64,000 bases of DNA from Saprospiraceae bacterium. Lineage in GTDB: Bacteria > Bacteroidota > Bacteroidia > Chitinophagales > Saprospiraceae. Where the stretch lies: assembly GCA_028285545.1 (NCBI GenBank), contig JANQPA010000017.1, positions 1 through 64,000 of the forward strand, read 5' to 3'. The notes beneath the pieces were generated by a model, which had not been told where the DNA came from, searched no databases, and saw only the letters and a list, made by a program, of their open reading frames with translations. The translations under genes were made by a program, and so were the position numbers. Positions 26,791-35,113 of this stretch are shown here, piece by piece (the stretch's first letter is position 1; each line of letters opens with the position of its first letter).

Positions 26791-26890
26791 GGTAGAAGTA
26801 TATGGTTCCTTGAAAAACACAATATACTTCTACCATACTTCTACTTTACTTCTGCCATACTTCTACCATACTTCCATCTTCCTTCTATTT
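26791..26890. repeat. Inverted repeat plus degenerate 11-mer tandem array
   Basis: GGTAGAAGTATAT (26791-26803) faces ATATACTTCTACC (26822-26834). The right arm is also the first of a tandem run of ATACTTCTACC-like units continuing to about 26890 with increasing drift. The CTTCTAC core is shared with 3490-3546 and about 24293. The array ends 30 bases before the GNAT gene start. Confidence 0.75.
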
Positions 26891-26919
26891 AATTTATCTT
26901 CGGGAATAAGATTTTTCTA

Positions 26920-27477
26920 ATGGAAAACACAATTCATTATCCAAAAACACTTATTCTTCGAAATGGAGAGTCCTTGGTACTCAGGGAAGCTAAAAAAGAA
27001 GATGCAGCTCGTTTAATAAAATACTATAATGAAGTAGCTGGAGAGACGGACTTTCTTTCTTTTGGAGCTGGTGAATTTAATAAAAGCCTTGAGGAGGAAG
27101 AAAAAATTATTGAAGACTATAAAAATGCGCCGAATCGTATTTTTTTATTAGCAGAGTTGCAAAACGAGCTGGCTGGCGCCATCACCTTGGATGCCAATAT
27201 GAAAACGCGGCATAAACATGTAGGCGAATTTGGCATAGTAGTGCCTAAACAACACTGGGGCAAAGGAATCGGAAGGATTTTGATGGATAATATGCTGGAG
27301 TGGTCTCGTCAAACTGGCATACTCCGTAAAATCGTCCTCAAAGTATCTATAAATAATCACCTGGCCATTGACTGGTATAAAAAATATGGCTTTGAAACAG
27401 AAGGTAGGATCAGACGAGATTCTTATCTTAATGGCCAATTTTTTGATACCCTAATCATGGGTTTATTAATTGACTAA
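26920..27477 (+). CDS. GNAT-family N-acetyltransferase
   Basis: A 185-residue acetyltransferase with the acetyl-CoA pyrophosphate-binding motif in VPKQHWGKGIGRILMDNMLE (Q-x-x-G-x-G) and the C-terminal NHLAIDWYKKYGFETEGRIR signature of RimJ/RimI-type enzymes. The acceptor (amine, antibiotic or protein N-terminus) cannot be deduced. The membrane LytTR gene follows after 9 bases, so the two probably share a transcript. Confidence 0.9.
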   Translation: MENTIHYPKTLILRNGESLVLREAKKEDAARLIKYYNEVAGETDFLSFGAGEFNKSLEEEEKIIEDYKNAPNRIFLLAELQNELAGAITLDANMKTRHKHVGEFGIVVPKQHWGKGIGRILMDNMLEWSRQTGILRKIVLKVSINNHLAIDWYKKYGFETEGRIRRDSYLNGQFFDTLIMGLLID

Positions 27478-27486
27478 GCTACTCTA

Positions 27487-28302
27487 ATGAAGTCAAATGG
27501 AAGTTTAAGACCGGATCATTTTTCGGACAATTACGTTCTTAAGACCTCTTTCAAATATCATTTTTTATTAGCTTTTATACTTGGTATATGGATTATCTTG
27601 TTTTTAGTTATTATTGGTCCTTTTGATGCTGCACCCTTAACTTTCGAACAAAGAGCCCAGATAATGTACGGTTATGGTATCCTTTTTATGGTTTCCTATA
27701 TCATGACTCTTCCCTTCCAATATCTTTGGTATCGAAAATTTAAAACCTGGACCTTATGGACAGAAATAGGATTTATTGTTTTGTTTTTTTTGGTTTGCTG
27801 GCCATTTACTTTTTGGTACTATCAAGGAGGGATCGTAAACGGAGATTATCCCTTTGCCAAGTTTTCATGGGAAGTTTACTTTCCTACACTGGCCATATTA
27901 TTCCCTCTTTTGTTATTCGCACGGAAAATGGTTTCCAGATACAGCATGGCCAAAGAATTCAAGGGAGATAAAAAAATGACACTTACTGGAGAACATAAAT
28001 TAGACATTCTGAGAGTGGAACCCTCTAAGTTAATATGTATTTCTGCAGCCAATAATTATGTGGAAATATACTATGAAGCCAATGGCGAATTGAAAAAGAA
28101 ATTATTAAGAAGTACCCTAAAGAAAATGCAGGAAGAGCTAAATTTTTTGGTTCAAATACACCGATCACATCTAATTAATCCGAGACATTTTACCAAATGG
28201 ATCGATACCAATACTATTGCTTTAGGCTCCATTCACCTTCCAGTTTCTAAAAAACACAAAGCTCATCTTGTATCTATAGAGAATTTCATCCCTAATAGAT
28301 AA
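27487..28302 (+). CDS. Membrane-bound LytTR transcription regulator
   Basis: This is a one-component regulator. Four membrane helices fill residues about 20-155 (LLAFILGIWIILFLVIIGPF, then IMYGYGILFMVSYIMTLPF, EIGFIVLFFLVCWPFTFWYY and FPTLAILFPLLLFA). A LytTR DNA-binding domain follows at about 170-268 (ICISAANNYVEIYYEANGEL, FLVQIHRSHLINPRHFTKW). There is no receiver domain or kinase partner. It is clearly paralogous to the protein at 43678-44505, sharing the helix layout and PFDxxx motif. It lies between a GNAT gene and a serine hydrolase gene that it may control. Confidence 0.9.
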   Translation: MKSNGSLRPDHFSDNYVLKTSFKYHFLLAFILGIWIILFLVIIGPFDAAPLTFEQRAQIMYGYGILFMVSYIMTLPFQYLWYRKFKTWTLWTEIGFIVLFFLVCWPFTFWYYQGGIVNGDYPFAKFSWEVYFPTLAILFPLLLFARKMVSRYSMAKEFKGDKKMTLTGEHKLDILRVEPSKLICISAANNYVEIYYEANGELKKKLLRSTLKKMQEELNFLVQIHRSHLINPRHFTKWIDTNTIALGSIHLPVSKKHKAHLVSIENFIPNR

Positions 28303-28370
28303 TATTTCACCCCTAATGCTTATAAACACTGGAATTAGAGAGGTGATGTCAATAGTTTTGAATTAAAAAA

Positions 28371-29468
28371 ATGAAGCTATTCTGTTCAAAAATCACCCTT
28401 CCAGTCTCTTTTATCCTGATTACATTATTGCCTTTATTAGGCTTTTGTCAGCAAAAACTACCATCTGCTGAACAATTATTAAAGGATGCCATCACCGATA
28501 AAAAATTTATGGGGGTAGTTGCGGGTATTTCCCTAAACGGGCAAATCGAATGGATGTCTGAGAATGGGTATAGCGACTTAGATAATCAAGTCAAAATAAA
28601 TCATGAGATGCTCTTAAGAACGGCATCAATGGCTAAACCCATGACCGCGGTTGCAGTGATGCAACTTTGGGAGAAAGGCTTAATTGATTTGGACCAGCCC
28701 ATCCAACAGTATTTGCCTGATTTTCCCATTAAAAAAGAAGGAAGCATTACTGTGAGGCATTTATTGACCCATACTTCGGGGATAAAAGGGTATAAATCAG
28801 CTAAAGAAACCGAAAGTAAAATTAATTATCCCACCCTGGCCGATGCCATAAATGTATTTAAAGAAAGAGATTTAGCCGGAACACCCGGAAAAGTGTACCA
28901 TTATACCTCTTATGGATATGTGGTTTTAGGCCGGATTATAGAGCAGGTTTCGGGCCTTGATTTTGAAACCTATATGAGGAAAAATATTTGGGAAAAAGCA
29001 GGCATGATGAACACTGGAGTAGAAAAATATGGGGTAGACTACCCAAAACTAACCAGGTTTTTCCATAGAAATAAAAAGGGTAAGATAATACAAACTCAAG
29101 CCAATAACCTTAGCAATCGAATTCCGGGAGGAGGATTTTATTCCACAGTAGAAGATATGTTGCGCTTCGGCAATGCGGTTTTAAATCACACCTTAATCAA
29201 AGAATCTTCCTTACAAATGATGATGGAAAATCCAGGTGTTCGAAAAGAGGGGAACCCTTATGGTTTCGGCTGGTTTCTTTATGGAGATCACCCCAAATAC
29301 GGTCCTGTTATTGGTCACAGCGGAGGGCAAAGAGGCGCTTCTACTCAATTGATGTTAATGCCGGATCAAGATATAGTAATTATTGTTATGGCCAATACCT
29401 CTGGAGCTTGGGAAGATGTAGTTAAATTGTCGATAAAACTTTTTGATATTGCGGCGTCTATTGAGTGA
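28371..29468 (+). CDS. Serine hydrolase, class C beta-lactamase-like fold
   Basis: A signal peptide (residues about 1-26, ending LLGFCQ) leads into a beta-lactamase/penicillin-binding-protein fold. The nucleophile motif is SMAK in TASMAKPMTAVAVMQLW, the second motif YTSYG (Y-x-S) and the third GHSGG in GPVIGHSGGQRGAS. This is the usual Bacteroidota serine hydrolase layout, covering esterases, D-aminopeptidases and EstB-like enzymes. True beta-lactamase activity is not implied. It lies 68 bases after the membrane LytTR gene and may belong to the same regulatory unit. Confidence 0.88.
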   Translation: MKLFCSKITLPVSFILITLLPLLGFCQQKLPSAEQLLKDAITDKKFMGVVAGISLNGQIEWMSENGYSDLDNQVKINHEMLLRTASMAKPMTAVAVMQLWEKGLIDLDQPIQQYLPDFPIKKEGSITVRHLLTHTSGIKGYKSAKETESKINYPTLADAINVFKERDLAGTPGKVYHYTSYGYVVLGRIIEQVSGLDFETYMRKNIWEKAGMMNTGVEKYGVDYPKLTRFFHRNKKGKIIQTQANNLSNRIPGGGFYSTVEDMLRFGNAVLNHTLIKESSLQMMMENPGVRKEGNPYGFGWFLYGDHPKYGPVIGHSGGQRGASTQLMLMPDQDIVIIVMANTSGAWEDVVKLSIKLFDIAASIE

Positions 29469-29472
29469 AAAT

Positions 29473-29841
29473 TTAGCTCTTTATTTGGTCTAACATTATT
29501 TGATTCCCATCAGGATCCTGTAGAATGGTGGTGAGCATGCCTCCAGTTGAATTGGGGTCGGCCTCTTTAATTAAAGGAACACCTTTTTCTTTTAAATCTT
29601 TCTGAATGGTCAAAACATCGGTAGGGTTGAAGGTGATTATGTTTTTTTCAAACATGCCTTGAAATAAGCCTATTTTCAAAGATTGATTTTCCAGGATTCT
29701 CCATTTCATTTTATCGGAATCCGGAAAACCTTGATGCATATGCCCGCCGTCAATGACCTGAAACCCCAGGTTTTCATAAAATATCTGACTAATGGTGATG
29801 TCTTTTACAGATAGACTAAGAGAAAAGGTCCCTAGATTCAT
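29473..29841 (-). CDS. VOC-family (glyoxalase/bleomycin-resistance-like) protein
   Basis: The ATG at 29839-29841 (MNLGTFSLSLSVKDI) is preferred, as the longer frame runs into a dispersed hairpin repeat. The 122 residues make one VOC module: LSVKDITISQIFYENLGFQV at the start and MLTTILQDPDGNQIMLDQ at the end, with a probable metal ligand glutamate or aspartate in the final strand. Members bind metals and act as dioxygenases, lyases or antibiotic-binding proteins. No specific function is visible. It is convergent with the serine hydrolase gene (4 bases apart). Confidence 0.85.
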   Translation of the reverse strand: MNLGTFSLSLSVKDITISQIFYENLGFQVIDGGHMHQGFPDSDKMKWRILENQSLKIGLFQGMFEKNIITFNPTDVLTIQKDLKEKGVPLIKEADPNSTGGMLTTILQDPDGNQIMLDQIKS

Positions 29842-29879
29842 AATTATTTTTTTAGATGTAAAGAACAATTTAATTATAT

Positions 29880-29933
29880 ACCACAAAAACACAAATAATC
29901 ACGAAAACTTAGTGCTATTTGTGCTTTTGTGGT
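29880..29933. repeat. Dispersed hairpin repeat
   Basis: ACCACAAAAACACAAATA (29880-29897) and TATTTGTGCTTTTGTGGT (29916-29933) are complementary at 17 of 18 positions around an 18-base centre. This type of CCACAAA...TTTGTGG repeat is common between genes of many Bacteroidota. It lies between the start of the VOC gene and a decayed gene end. Confidence 0.75.
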
Positions 29934-30096
29934 GCAGATAATTGCACAAATTGCCGCCAAGGGTATTAGAAACGATGAAGCAGGCAACCCGACTGATCCA
30001 TTGGATTTTATATGTTCCTGGATCGGATTACATGAGAAAAAGGAAGAAAAGTGGAAGATGATGGGGAATGTTTCTAATTTTAAAACTGAAGGGTAA
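29932..30096 (+). pseudogene. Decayed 3' end of a SnoaL/DUF4440-like gene
   Basis: An open stretch of 54 codons ends at TAA 30094-30096. It reads like the last strands of an NTF2/DUF4440-type protein (DPLDFICSWIGLHEKKEEKW followed by KMMGNVSNFKTEG), where W-K-(x)n-N-x-S-N-F is characteristic. No ATG precedes it: upstream the frame enters the dispersed hairpin repeat and meets a stop at 29896. I infer a 5'-deleted remnant. A GTG start giving a 54-residue peptide cannot be excluded. Confidence 0.5.
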
Positions 30097-30171
30097 TAGG
30101 GTTCGTTTATTTTTTAATGAAAATAGAGGGCTTAGGTCATTATTAAAGAGATAAATAATCAATCGAAATTT

Positions 30172-31401
30172 GTGAAAATCATTAGAAAAATAGTCTCTGT
30201 ATTTCTGATTCTTGCAATGCTGGTAGTTCTTTTATTCAATCTGAGACTCTACTATCAGCCCAGGTTCATTGAAATTGGTGACTCCAGAATAAACAAGGAT
30301 CTGTTTTATCAATTAAATTATCTGAAAGAGGAGATGCATCGAGGAGCAGCTTCAGATATGCAACGATTATTTCCTGAGGGCTTTGTCTTTCTAAAATCCT
30401 TATATGCTTTAAGCTGGATTGAGCTTGCAGAAATTATTCCTTCTAATGAAGAATTGTTTGAAGAAGCGATTGAAGAAATTAATTGGTCGATTAAAGGACT
30501 GGAGTCTGCTGAAGCAAAAAGACCATTTAATGAATCCCTGGATCTTCCTTTTGGAATTTTTTACAATGGATGGTATAACTATGTCTTAGCACGAAAAATT
30601 AATTTAAAAGATGATATATCGATTGACTCTTTTGAATTACAAAAACTTAGAAAAAATTGCACCAATATTTTAACAGCCTTAGAAATCAGTGAAAATCCAT
30701 TTCTGGAATCTTATTCAGGAGGTTGTTGGCCGGCAGACATGACGGTTGCGATGGCATCTGTAGCCTGGGGGAATAAGACCTTTAATGGAGAATTTAATAA
30801 AGAAATTAATTCCTGGCTGCGTGATGTAGAATTAAAAACCGACAATCTGGGTTTAATTCCGCATTCCAGTCAATCAGGTACAGGGGAGGTATTAGAAGAA
30901 GCTAGGGGGTCATCTCAAAGTTTAATATTGAATTTCCTAATCGAAATAGATTCAGCCTATGCCAGGTCGAAATTTGAATTTTATAAAAAGTATTTTTTAG
31001 ATTATCGTCTTGGAATGCCGGGAATAAGAGAGTACCCACATGGAAAAAAGGGGAAAGGAGATATAGATTCGGGCCCCGTTATTTTTGATATTGGAGGTGC
31101 GGCTTCGATTGTAGGAAAAAGGGTCATGTCACGTTATGATGAAGATGACGTAGCTGTAGGTCTTAGGAATTCTATAGAAACATTTGGAGCTGCTATGACC
31201 ATTAATAAAAAGAAAAAGTATTTATTTGGAAAGCTTCCTATGGCGGATGGTTTTATTGCTTGGAGTAATTCTTCTGAAGCATCCAAAGAGGAATTAAATA
31301 TTGGCAATAGCAATTGGAGAATAAAAATTCAATTGATCTCTTTTAGTTTTCTACTTATTTTAATAATTAGTCTTTTCCGTTTAAATAAAAAGAAAGCTTG
31401 A
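30172..31401 (+). CDS. Membrane protein with alpha-barrel-like domain, unknown function
   Basis: The gene uses GTG at 30172. The 409-residue protein has an N-terminal helix (IVSVFLILAMLVVLLFNL) and a C-terminal helix (IQLISFSFLLILIISLF). Between them lies a large helical domain containing SYSGGCWPADMTVAMASVAW, GLIPHSSQSGTGEVLEEARG and GDIDSGPVIFDIGGAAS, which look like the conserved loops of a six-hairpin alpha-toroid enzyme. No family can be named with confidence. Both termini are probably cytoplasmic, with the domain on the outer face of the inner membrane. Confidence 0.65.
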   Translation: MKIIRKIVSVFLILAMLVVLLFNLRLYYQPRFIEIGDSRINKDLFYQLNYLKEEMHRGAASDMQRLFPEGFVFLKSLYALSWIELAEIIPSNEELFEEAIEEINWSIKGLESAEAKRPFNESLDLPFGIFYNGWYNYVLARKINLKDDISIDSFELQKLRKNCTNILTALEISENPFLESYSGGCWPADMTVAMASVAWGNKTFNGEFNKEINSWLRDVELKTDNLGLIPHSSQSGTGEVLEEARGSSQSLILNFLIEIDSAYARSKFEFYKKYFLDYRLGMPGIREYPHGKKGKGDIDSGPVIFDIGGAASIVGKRVMSRYDEDDVAVGLRNSIETFGAAMTINKKKKYLFGKLPMADGFIAWSNSSEASKEELNIGNSNWRIKIQLISFSFLLILIISLFRLNKKKA

Positions 31402-31417
31402 AAACAATTGTTTTCAA
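31398..31417. terminator. 20-base perfect palindrome over the stop codon
   Basis: TTGAAAACAATTGTTTTCAA overlaps the TGA stop (31399-31401) of the preceding gene. It can fold as an 8-base stem with an AATT loop. The convergent kinase gene ends at 31455, so it may be a weak bidirectional terminator. Confidence 0.45.
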
Positions 31418-31454
31418 ATGAAAAACATCTCTATTTTCCTGTAATAAATTTATT

Positions 31455-31928
31455 TTAAATTAAGGTATTAACATGTGGATCAAACATTGCCATTTCTTCA
31501 GGACTGGGCACCTGAAAATTCTCGTACCAATGCATAAGATCTTCTTTTTTAATAGGAGGATCCTCCATTCCACGGCGCTGAATTCTATCGAATAAAACAT
31601 CAACAGGAGCAGTGAGATAATGAAGTTCAACTGCAGCTCCAAGGGCACGGGCACCGGTTCGAAGGGTATCTCTTTCGGATTTTGCCCAGGTTCCCCATTC
31701 AATTATGACGGTGTTTCCAAATTTTAAGAGGTGCTGAGTCAATTGCCATTGAAGTGCTTCAATTTTTGCACGTCGGTCTTCATCATAAATATCTATGCCA
31801 AGGATATCCATCCACTCATCAGGGCAAAAACGGATGGCCGGCAAGTCTATCTCGAACTTCTTCGCTAGAGTGGTCTTCCCGGAACCAGGCAGACCACAAA
31901 TAATGATTAATCTAGATTTGTTTTCCAT
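31455..31928 (-). CDS. P-loop ATP-binding kinase-like protein
   Basis: A 157-residue protein of the AAA_33/zeta-toxin-like kinase group. The Walker A motif is GLPGSGKTT at residues 12-20, preceded by RLIIIC. A DxD/E region (RFCPDEWMD) follows, then IIEWGTWAKSERDTLR and the lid RIQRRGMEDPPIKKEDLMHWY. It probably phosphorylates a small molecule such as a nucleoside, sugar or antibiotic. It precedes an S1/P1 nuclease gene on the same strand, 50 bases away, although the order of transcription is nuclease first. Confidence 0.85.
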   Translation of the reverse strand: MENKSRLIIICGLPGSGKTTLAKKFEIDLPAIRFCPDEWMDILGIDIYDEDRRAKIEALQWQLTQHLLKFGNTVIIEWGTWAKSERDTLRTGARALGAAVELHYLTAPVDVLFDRIQRRGMEDPPIKKEDLMHWYENFQVPSPEEMAMFDPHVNTLI

Positions 31929-31977
31929 CTTTTATGAAAAATTAGAAGCCTGAATTAAGTATTAAGGCCCTTAATAA

Positions 31978-32835
31978 TCATTTATAGATTTCGTTTAACA
32001 ATGCTGCTGCCCGATAACCGGCTGCTCCCAGTCGCTTTTCTATCTTTGGCAAAAAATCGTGCTGATAATTATAAGAAAAACTGGGCAGTCCGGTAGTCCT
32101 ATCCGTATTATCATATAGAGTATTATAAATTTCTTCTCTCAATTCTATCGATTCCTGGACCCATTCATGGATAGGATCATTTTCCCATTCTGCTTTGTAG
32201 GAGTGGACATGTTTTTCTACAAAAGCTGAGAATTCTGTAAAACTTAATTTTTCTCTTTCTATCATATCAGTATCCCAAATACCATGCAGGTTTTCTCTTT
32301 CAGAAAAATAAAGGACCTCAATTTTATTTCCACCCAAATCTCTGTTTTTTCCCACATGCATGGGTTGGTGAATATCTCCAATAAAATGAATCAAAAAGGC
32401 CAGGGCGCTTGCTTTGATGGATCCATTCAAAAGTTTGGCCTTATTTTTATCGACAATAGCCTGAAAAGACTGTGTTGCCTCAGGGTCATCTCTTAAAATG
32501 GCAAGCATGGCTTCAATTCCTTCAAAAACATTATTGATCTTAGGGTCTTTAGCCGACTCTTCAATCGTTTGTTCTAGTGTTTGATCCGCTGAAATAGTCA
32601 TATAGTGCCAGGGACTGGCAAAGCCCCAGGGTTTTTCCGATTTAATAAAATCTGGCCAGTTAGATACCTGCTCAAGGTAGTGATCTCCCAGTAGTTCATC
32701 TACTTGTTTTTTGGCTTGCTCGGTGAGGTTGTCATAACATATTTTAGCTACAATACGGTGGCCATTGGCTCCCCATCTATCAGATTCAACTTTATGAATG
32801 GGAATCATAAAAATTAGGAGAAACAAATACTTCAT
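31978..32835 (-). CDS. S1/P1 nuclease (zinc-dependent)
   Basis: The signal peptide (MKYLFLLIFMIPIHKVES) is cleaved near the tryptophan of DRWGANGHRIVAKI, whose Trp and His are zinc ligands in this family. Other ligands are in HYMTIS, HFIGDIHQPMHVG and NLHGIWDTDMIE, all present and in order. The 285-residue length is usual. The enzyme cleaves single-stranded nucleic acids and removes 3'-phosphates, here presumably in the periplasm or outside the cell for phosphate or nucleoside scavenging. Confidence 0.93.
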   Translation of the reverse strand: MKYLFLLIFMIPIHKVESDRWGANGHRIVAKICYDNLTEQAKKQVDELLGDHYLEQVSNWPDFIKSEKPWGFASPWHYMTISADQTLEQTIEESAKDPKINNVFEGIEAMLAILRDDPEATQSFQAIVDKNKAKLLNGSIKASALAFLIHFIGDIHQPMHVGKNRDLGGNKIEVLYFSERENLHGIWDTDMIEREKLSFTEFSAFVEKHVHSYKAEWENDPIHEWVQESIELREEIYNTLYDNTDRTTGLPSFSYNYQHDFLPKIEKRLGAAGYRAAALLNEIYK

Positions 32836-32904
32836 TATTAAGGATTTTGAATTTTACTTGAGAGTAGTGAATCAGCCGCAAGGTAGAAAATAATGTGAAT
32901 TATC

Positions 32905-32945
32905 AATAAACATCTGCAAAATCTGTGTAATCGAGTGACACAAAA
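32905..32945. repeat. Member of the dispersed CTGTGT repeat family
   Basis: ATCTGCAAAATCTGTGTAAT followed by a GTGACACAAAAG end matches the family seen at 23943-24000, 33800-33856, 37870-37940 and 43036-43108. It sits between the nuclease and CPBP protease genes. Confidence 0.5.
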
Positions 32946-32958
32946 GCTAAGTTCAAAT

Positions 32959-33663
32959 TCAAGGTACAGACACAGCCACTAAAATATCAATAAATGCATG
33001 AAGCAAAATCAAGATCTCTAAACGCCGATACCGTTGGAAAATATAACCAAATATCAGACCAATAACGAAATATTGAATCAATAAAAACCAGGGTAAAAAG
33101 GCAAGACCATGCAAACTCATAAAGGCTAAAGAAGAAATAACCAGTGCTAAAGCCTTATTTTTTAAGAACTGTTCCAATACTGAAATGCCATATCCCCTGA
33201 AAACTACCTCCTCGCAGATACCTGCCGTTAAAGAAAGTAAAATAAAAACTAATCTCTCCCAATTGCTAACTGGACCAATTTCTCCTAAAGTGAGAGATTC
33301 TGCAGGCACATTTCCACTATATAAATATTGAGGAGCTAAAGCAGACATCAAGCTAAAAAGAATAAGAGCAGATAAAAGATAAAGTCGATTTTTTTTAAAA
33401 AAGGGCATGGAAATATTAAGTAATTGAGCCCAATTTGGATGGGTGATCCAGTAAATGAGTATGAAAGCAGTCCAGTGTAGTATAAAAATGCTAAGCACAA
33501 AAGACCAAAAGAATGGCCGTTCTATTCCAGGTAAAATGCCTTCCAAAGGGATTCGATAAATGCCCAATCCCCAGGATAATGGGAAAATAAAAAGGGTGAT
33601 TAATAATACGGTCAGGTATTTTTTCTCTAAGGGTACAGAAAAATTATTGTTTCGTTTGATCAT
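32959..33663 (-). CDS. CPBP-family intramembrane metalloprotease
   Basis: A 234-residue protein with about six to eight membrane helices. The catalytic signatures are AGICEEVVFRGYGISVL (EExxxR), FMSLHGLAFL (second histidine) and ILLHAFIDIL (third histidine). These enzymes (Abi/CAAX/Rce1-like) cleave membrane peptides and are used in prenyl-protein processing or bacteriocin self-immunity. No peptide substrate gene is adjacent. It is read in the same direction as the upstream AraC gene. Confidence 0.88.
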   Translation of the reverse strand: MIKRNNNFSVPLEKKYLTVLLITLFIFPLSWGLGIYRIPLEGILPGIERPFFWSFVLSIFILHWTAFILIYWITHPNWAQLLNISMPFFKKNRLYLLSALILFSLMSALAPQYLYSGNVPAESLTLGEIGPVSNWERLVFILLSLTAGICEEVVFRGYGISVLEQFLKNKALALVISSLAFMSLHGLAFLPWFLLIQYFVIGLIFGYIFQRYRRLEILILLHAFIDILVAVSVP

Positions 33664-33778
33664 GATTTAAACACTTTTTTTTTGCTAAAAGTGCCGCCAT
33701 CAAAATTCACTTTCCTAATTTCTTATAAGAAATGAACTGTTTTTGTGGAATAACTGGCTGTCTGCATTAATTAAGTTA

Positions 33779-33856
33779 TAATAATTAGGAAACGTTTTAT
33801 TTAGTTCACACCCGAACAGCGAAAACCCGTGTCAACCAGTTGAATCCGTGTCAAAA
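33779..33856. repeat. Dispersed repeat overlapping the 3' end of the AraC gene
   Basis: ATAATTAGGAAACGTTTTAT, then ACAGCGAAAACCCGTGTCAA and GAATCCGTGTCAAAAAAAG, matches the repeat at 23915-24000 in order. Its right part (33832-33856) encodes, on the minus strand, the last residues of the AraC regulator (FFDTDSTG). Confidence 0.65.
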
Positions 33857-34965
33857 AAAGTCTTATTCTCCTTCCTATACTGACTAGGCGTAAGTCGAGT
33901 AGCTTCCTTAAATACCTTTATAAAATTAGCTTGACTACTAAACCCAGAATCAAGAGCAATGGCCAGAATGGTGAGCTTTTTCTCCTTGTCTTCTTTTAAA
34001 AGCTGTTGAGCGTGACGGACTCTGTAAGAATTAAGTAACTGACTAAAGGTATAATCCTTAGTTTGATTAATATATTGAGATAATTGATGTGGTGTGACTT
34101 CCAATTTTTCTGCTAACTCAGCCAACTTAAGCCTTGGATTCAAATAAGCTTGTTGCTTGTCAAGAACTTCTTCTAGTTTTTGGGTTAAAACCGAAGAATG
34201 TTCCTTCTTTAAAGTGGATCGTTGATAGACGCCCTGATAACTGGAAAAATAAAATGGATTTTTGATCAAGTGAAAACTGGTGATATAAATGGTCATAAGC
34301 AATATCCCCAGAAAAACCAGCATCAAAAATGGATTGTGAATGGCCGTGTACACCAGCGAAATATAAAGACCGAGGTAGGCAAACATTAAAATATTTAATA
34401 GGAATAGCAGACGATTTATCCAGGGAAGACTATGTCTTACAGACTTTTTGGTTTGAAGTTGCTGATGTTTTGTGCGTATAATTTTTAGGGCTTTAAAATG
34501 ATAGAAACCAAACTGTAGGATATTTATCGCTGAAAAAGCCAGATACTGTCTTTGAATAGGAATTTGGTCAAAATAAATTTCCTGGATAACCCTGGATTTA
34601 AACGCTCCACTGCTAAGAAATAATGGTAATAGGGCCAAAGCACCAAAAAGAAAGGGGAGACCGTGAAGAAGATAAGAAAAAACACTCATTTTTTTTTCAA
34701 TCCCTACTAAGTTCATCTGTAAAAAATAAACAGTAGGGGGAACTAAGAAAAGCATAATGGAACCCACAGAAAAGAAATGCGGAAAAGAAAATATTTCGCC
34801 CGAAATAATTAAGAGATTTTCCAAAACAACAGCCGAAAGAAAACAAATCAATAAACCGAATAATCGATTTGCCACCATGTTTCCTTTCTGATTAATTAGA
34901 AATAAGATGCCGATTAAAATGCTGTTAAATACTCCAAATTTTAGTAAGGCTAGATAGATTTGCAT
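33832..34965 (-). CDS. AraC-family regulator with multi-TM N-terminal domain
   Basis: Residues 1-240 contain about seven membrane helices (for example VFNSILIGILFLI, LFGLLICFLSAVVLENLLII, FSVGSIMLFLVPPTVYFL). The DNA-binding part (about 265-368) includes LAELAEKLEVTPHQLSQYI and ILAIALDSGFSSQANFIKVF before RLTPSQYRKE. The final eight residues are encoded by a dispersed intergenic repeat, so the original stop codon was probably lost or moved. It resembles the genes at 130 and 58098. It may control the divergent T9SS gene at 35114 or the CPBP gene behind it. Confidence 0.9.
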   Translation of the reverse strand: MQIYLALLKFGVFNSILIGILFLINQKGNMVANRLFGLLICFLSAVVLENLLIISGEIFSFPHFFSVGSIMLFLVPPTVYFLQMNLVGIEKKMSVFSYLLHGLPFLFGALALLPLFLSSGAFKSRVIQEIYFDQIPIQRQYLAFSAINILQFGFYHFKALKIIRTKHQQLQTKKSVRHSLPWINRLLFLLNILMFAYLGLYISLVYTAIHNPFLMLVFLGILLMTIYITSFHLIKNPFYFSSYQGVYQRSTLKKEHSSVLTQKLEEVLDKQQAYLNPRLKLAELAEKLEVTPHQLSQYINQTKDYTFSQLLNSYRVRHAQQLLKEDKEKKLTILAIALDSGFSSQANFIKVFKEATRLTPSQYRKENKTFFDTDSTG

Positions 34966-35037
34966 CGACTTAGTTGATTTGCAAAGTATCGCTAATGAAT
35001 GACAAAAAAATAGCTATTTATAGCCAATAAACAAGCA

Positions 35038-35045
35038 TAATTTTG
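35038..35045 (+). promoter_or_regulatory. Candidate -7 element of the T9SS gene
   Basis: TAATTTTG matches the Bacteroidota -7 consensus TAnnTTTG and lies 69 bases upstream of the ATG at 35114. No good -33 TTTG is found at the right distance, so this is tentative. Confidence 0.35.
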
Positions 35046-35113
35046 ACAAATTGAAAAAATAAAGCCTGAGCCTTAATTAGACCTTATTCTAAAAATTAAA
35101 TCCCAATAATCTT

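Noticed and set aside
26824-26890. CRISPR array
   Set aside because: The repeats are 9-13 bases, contiguous and without spacers.
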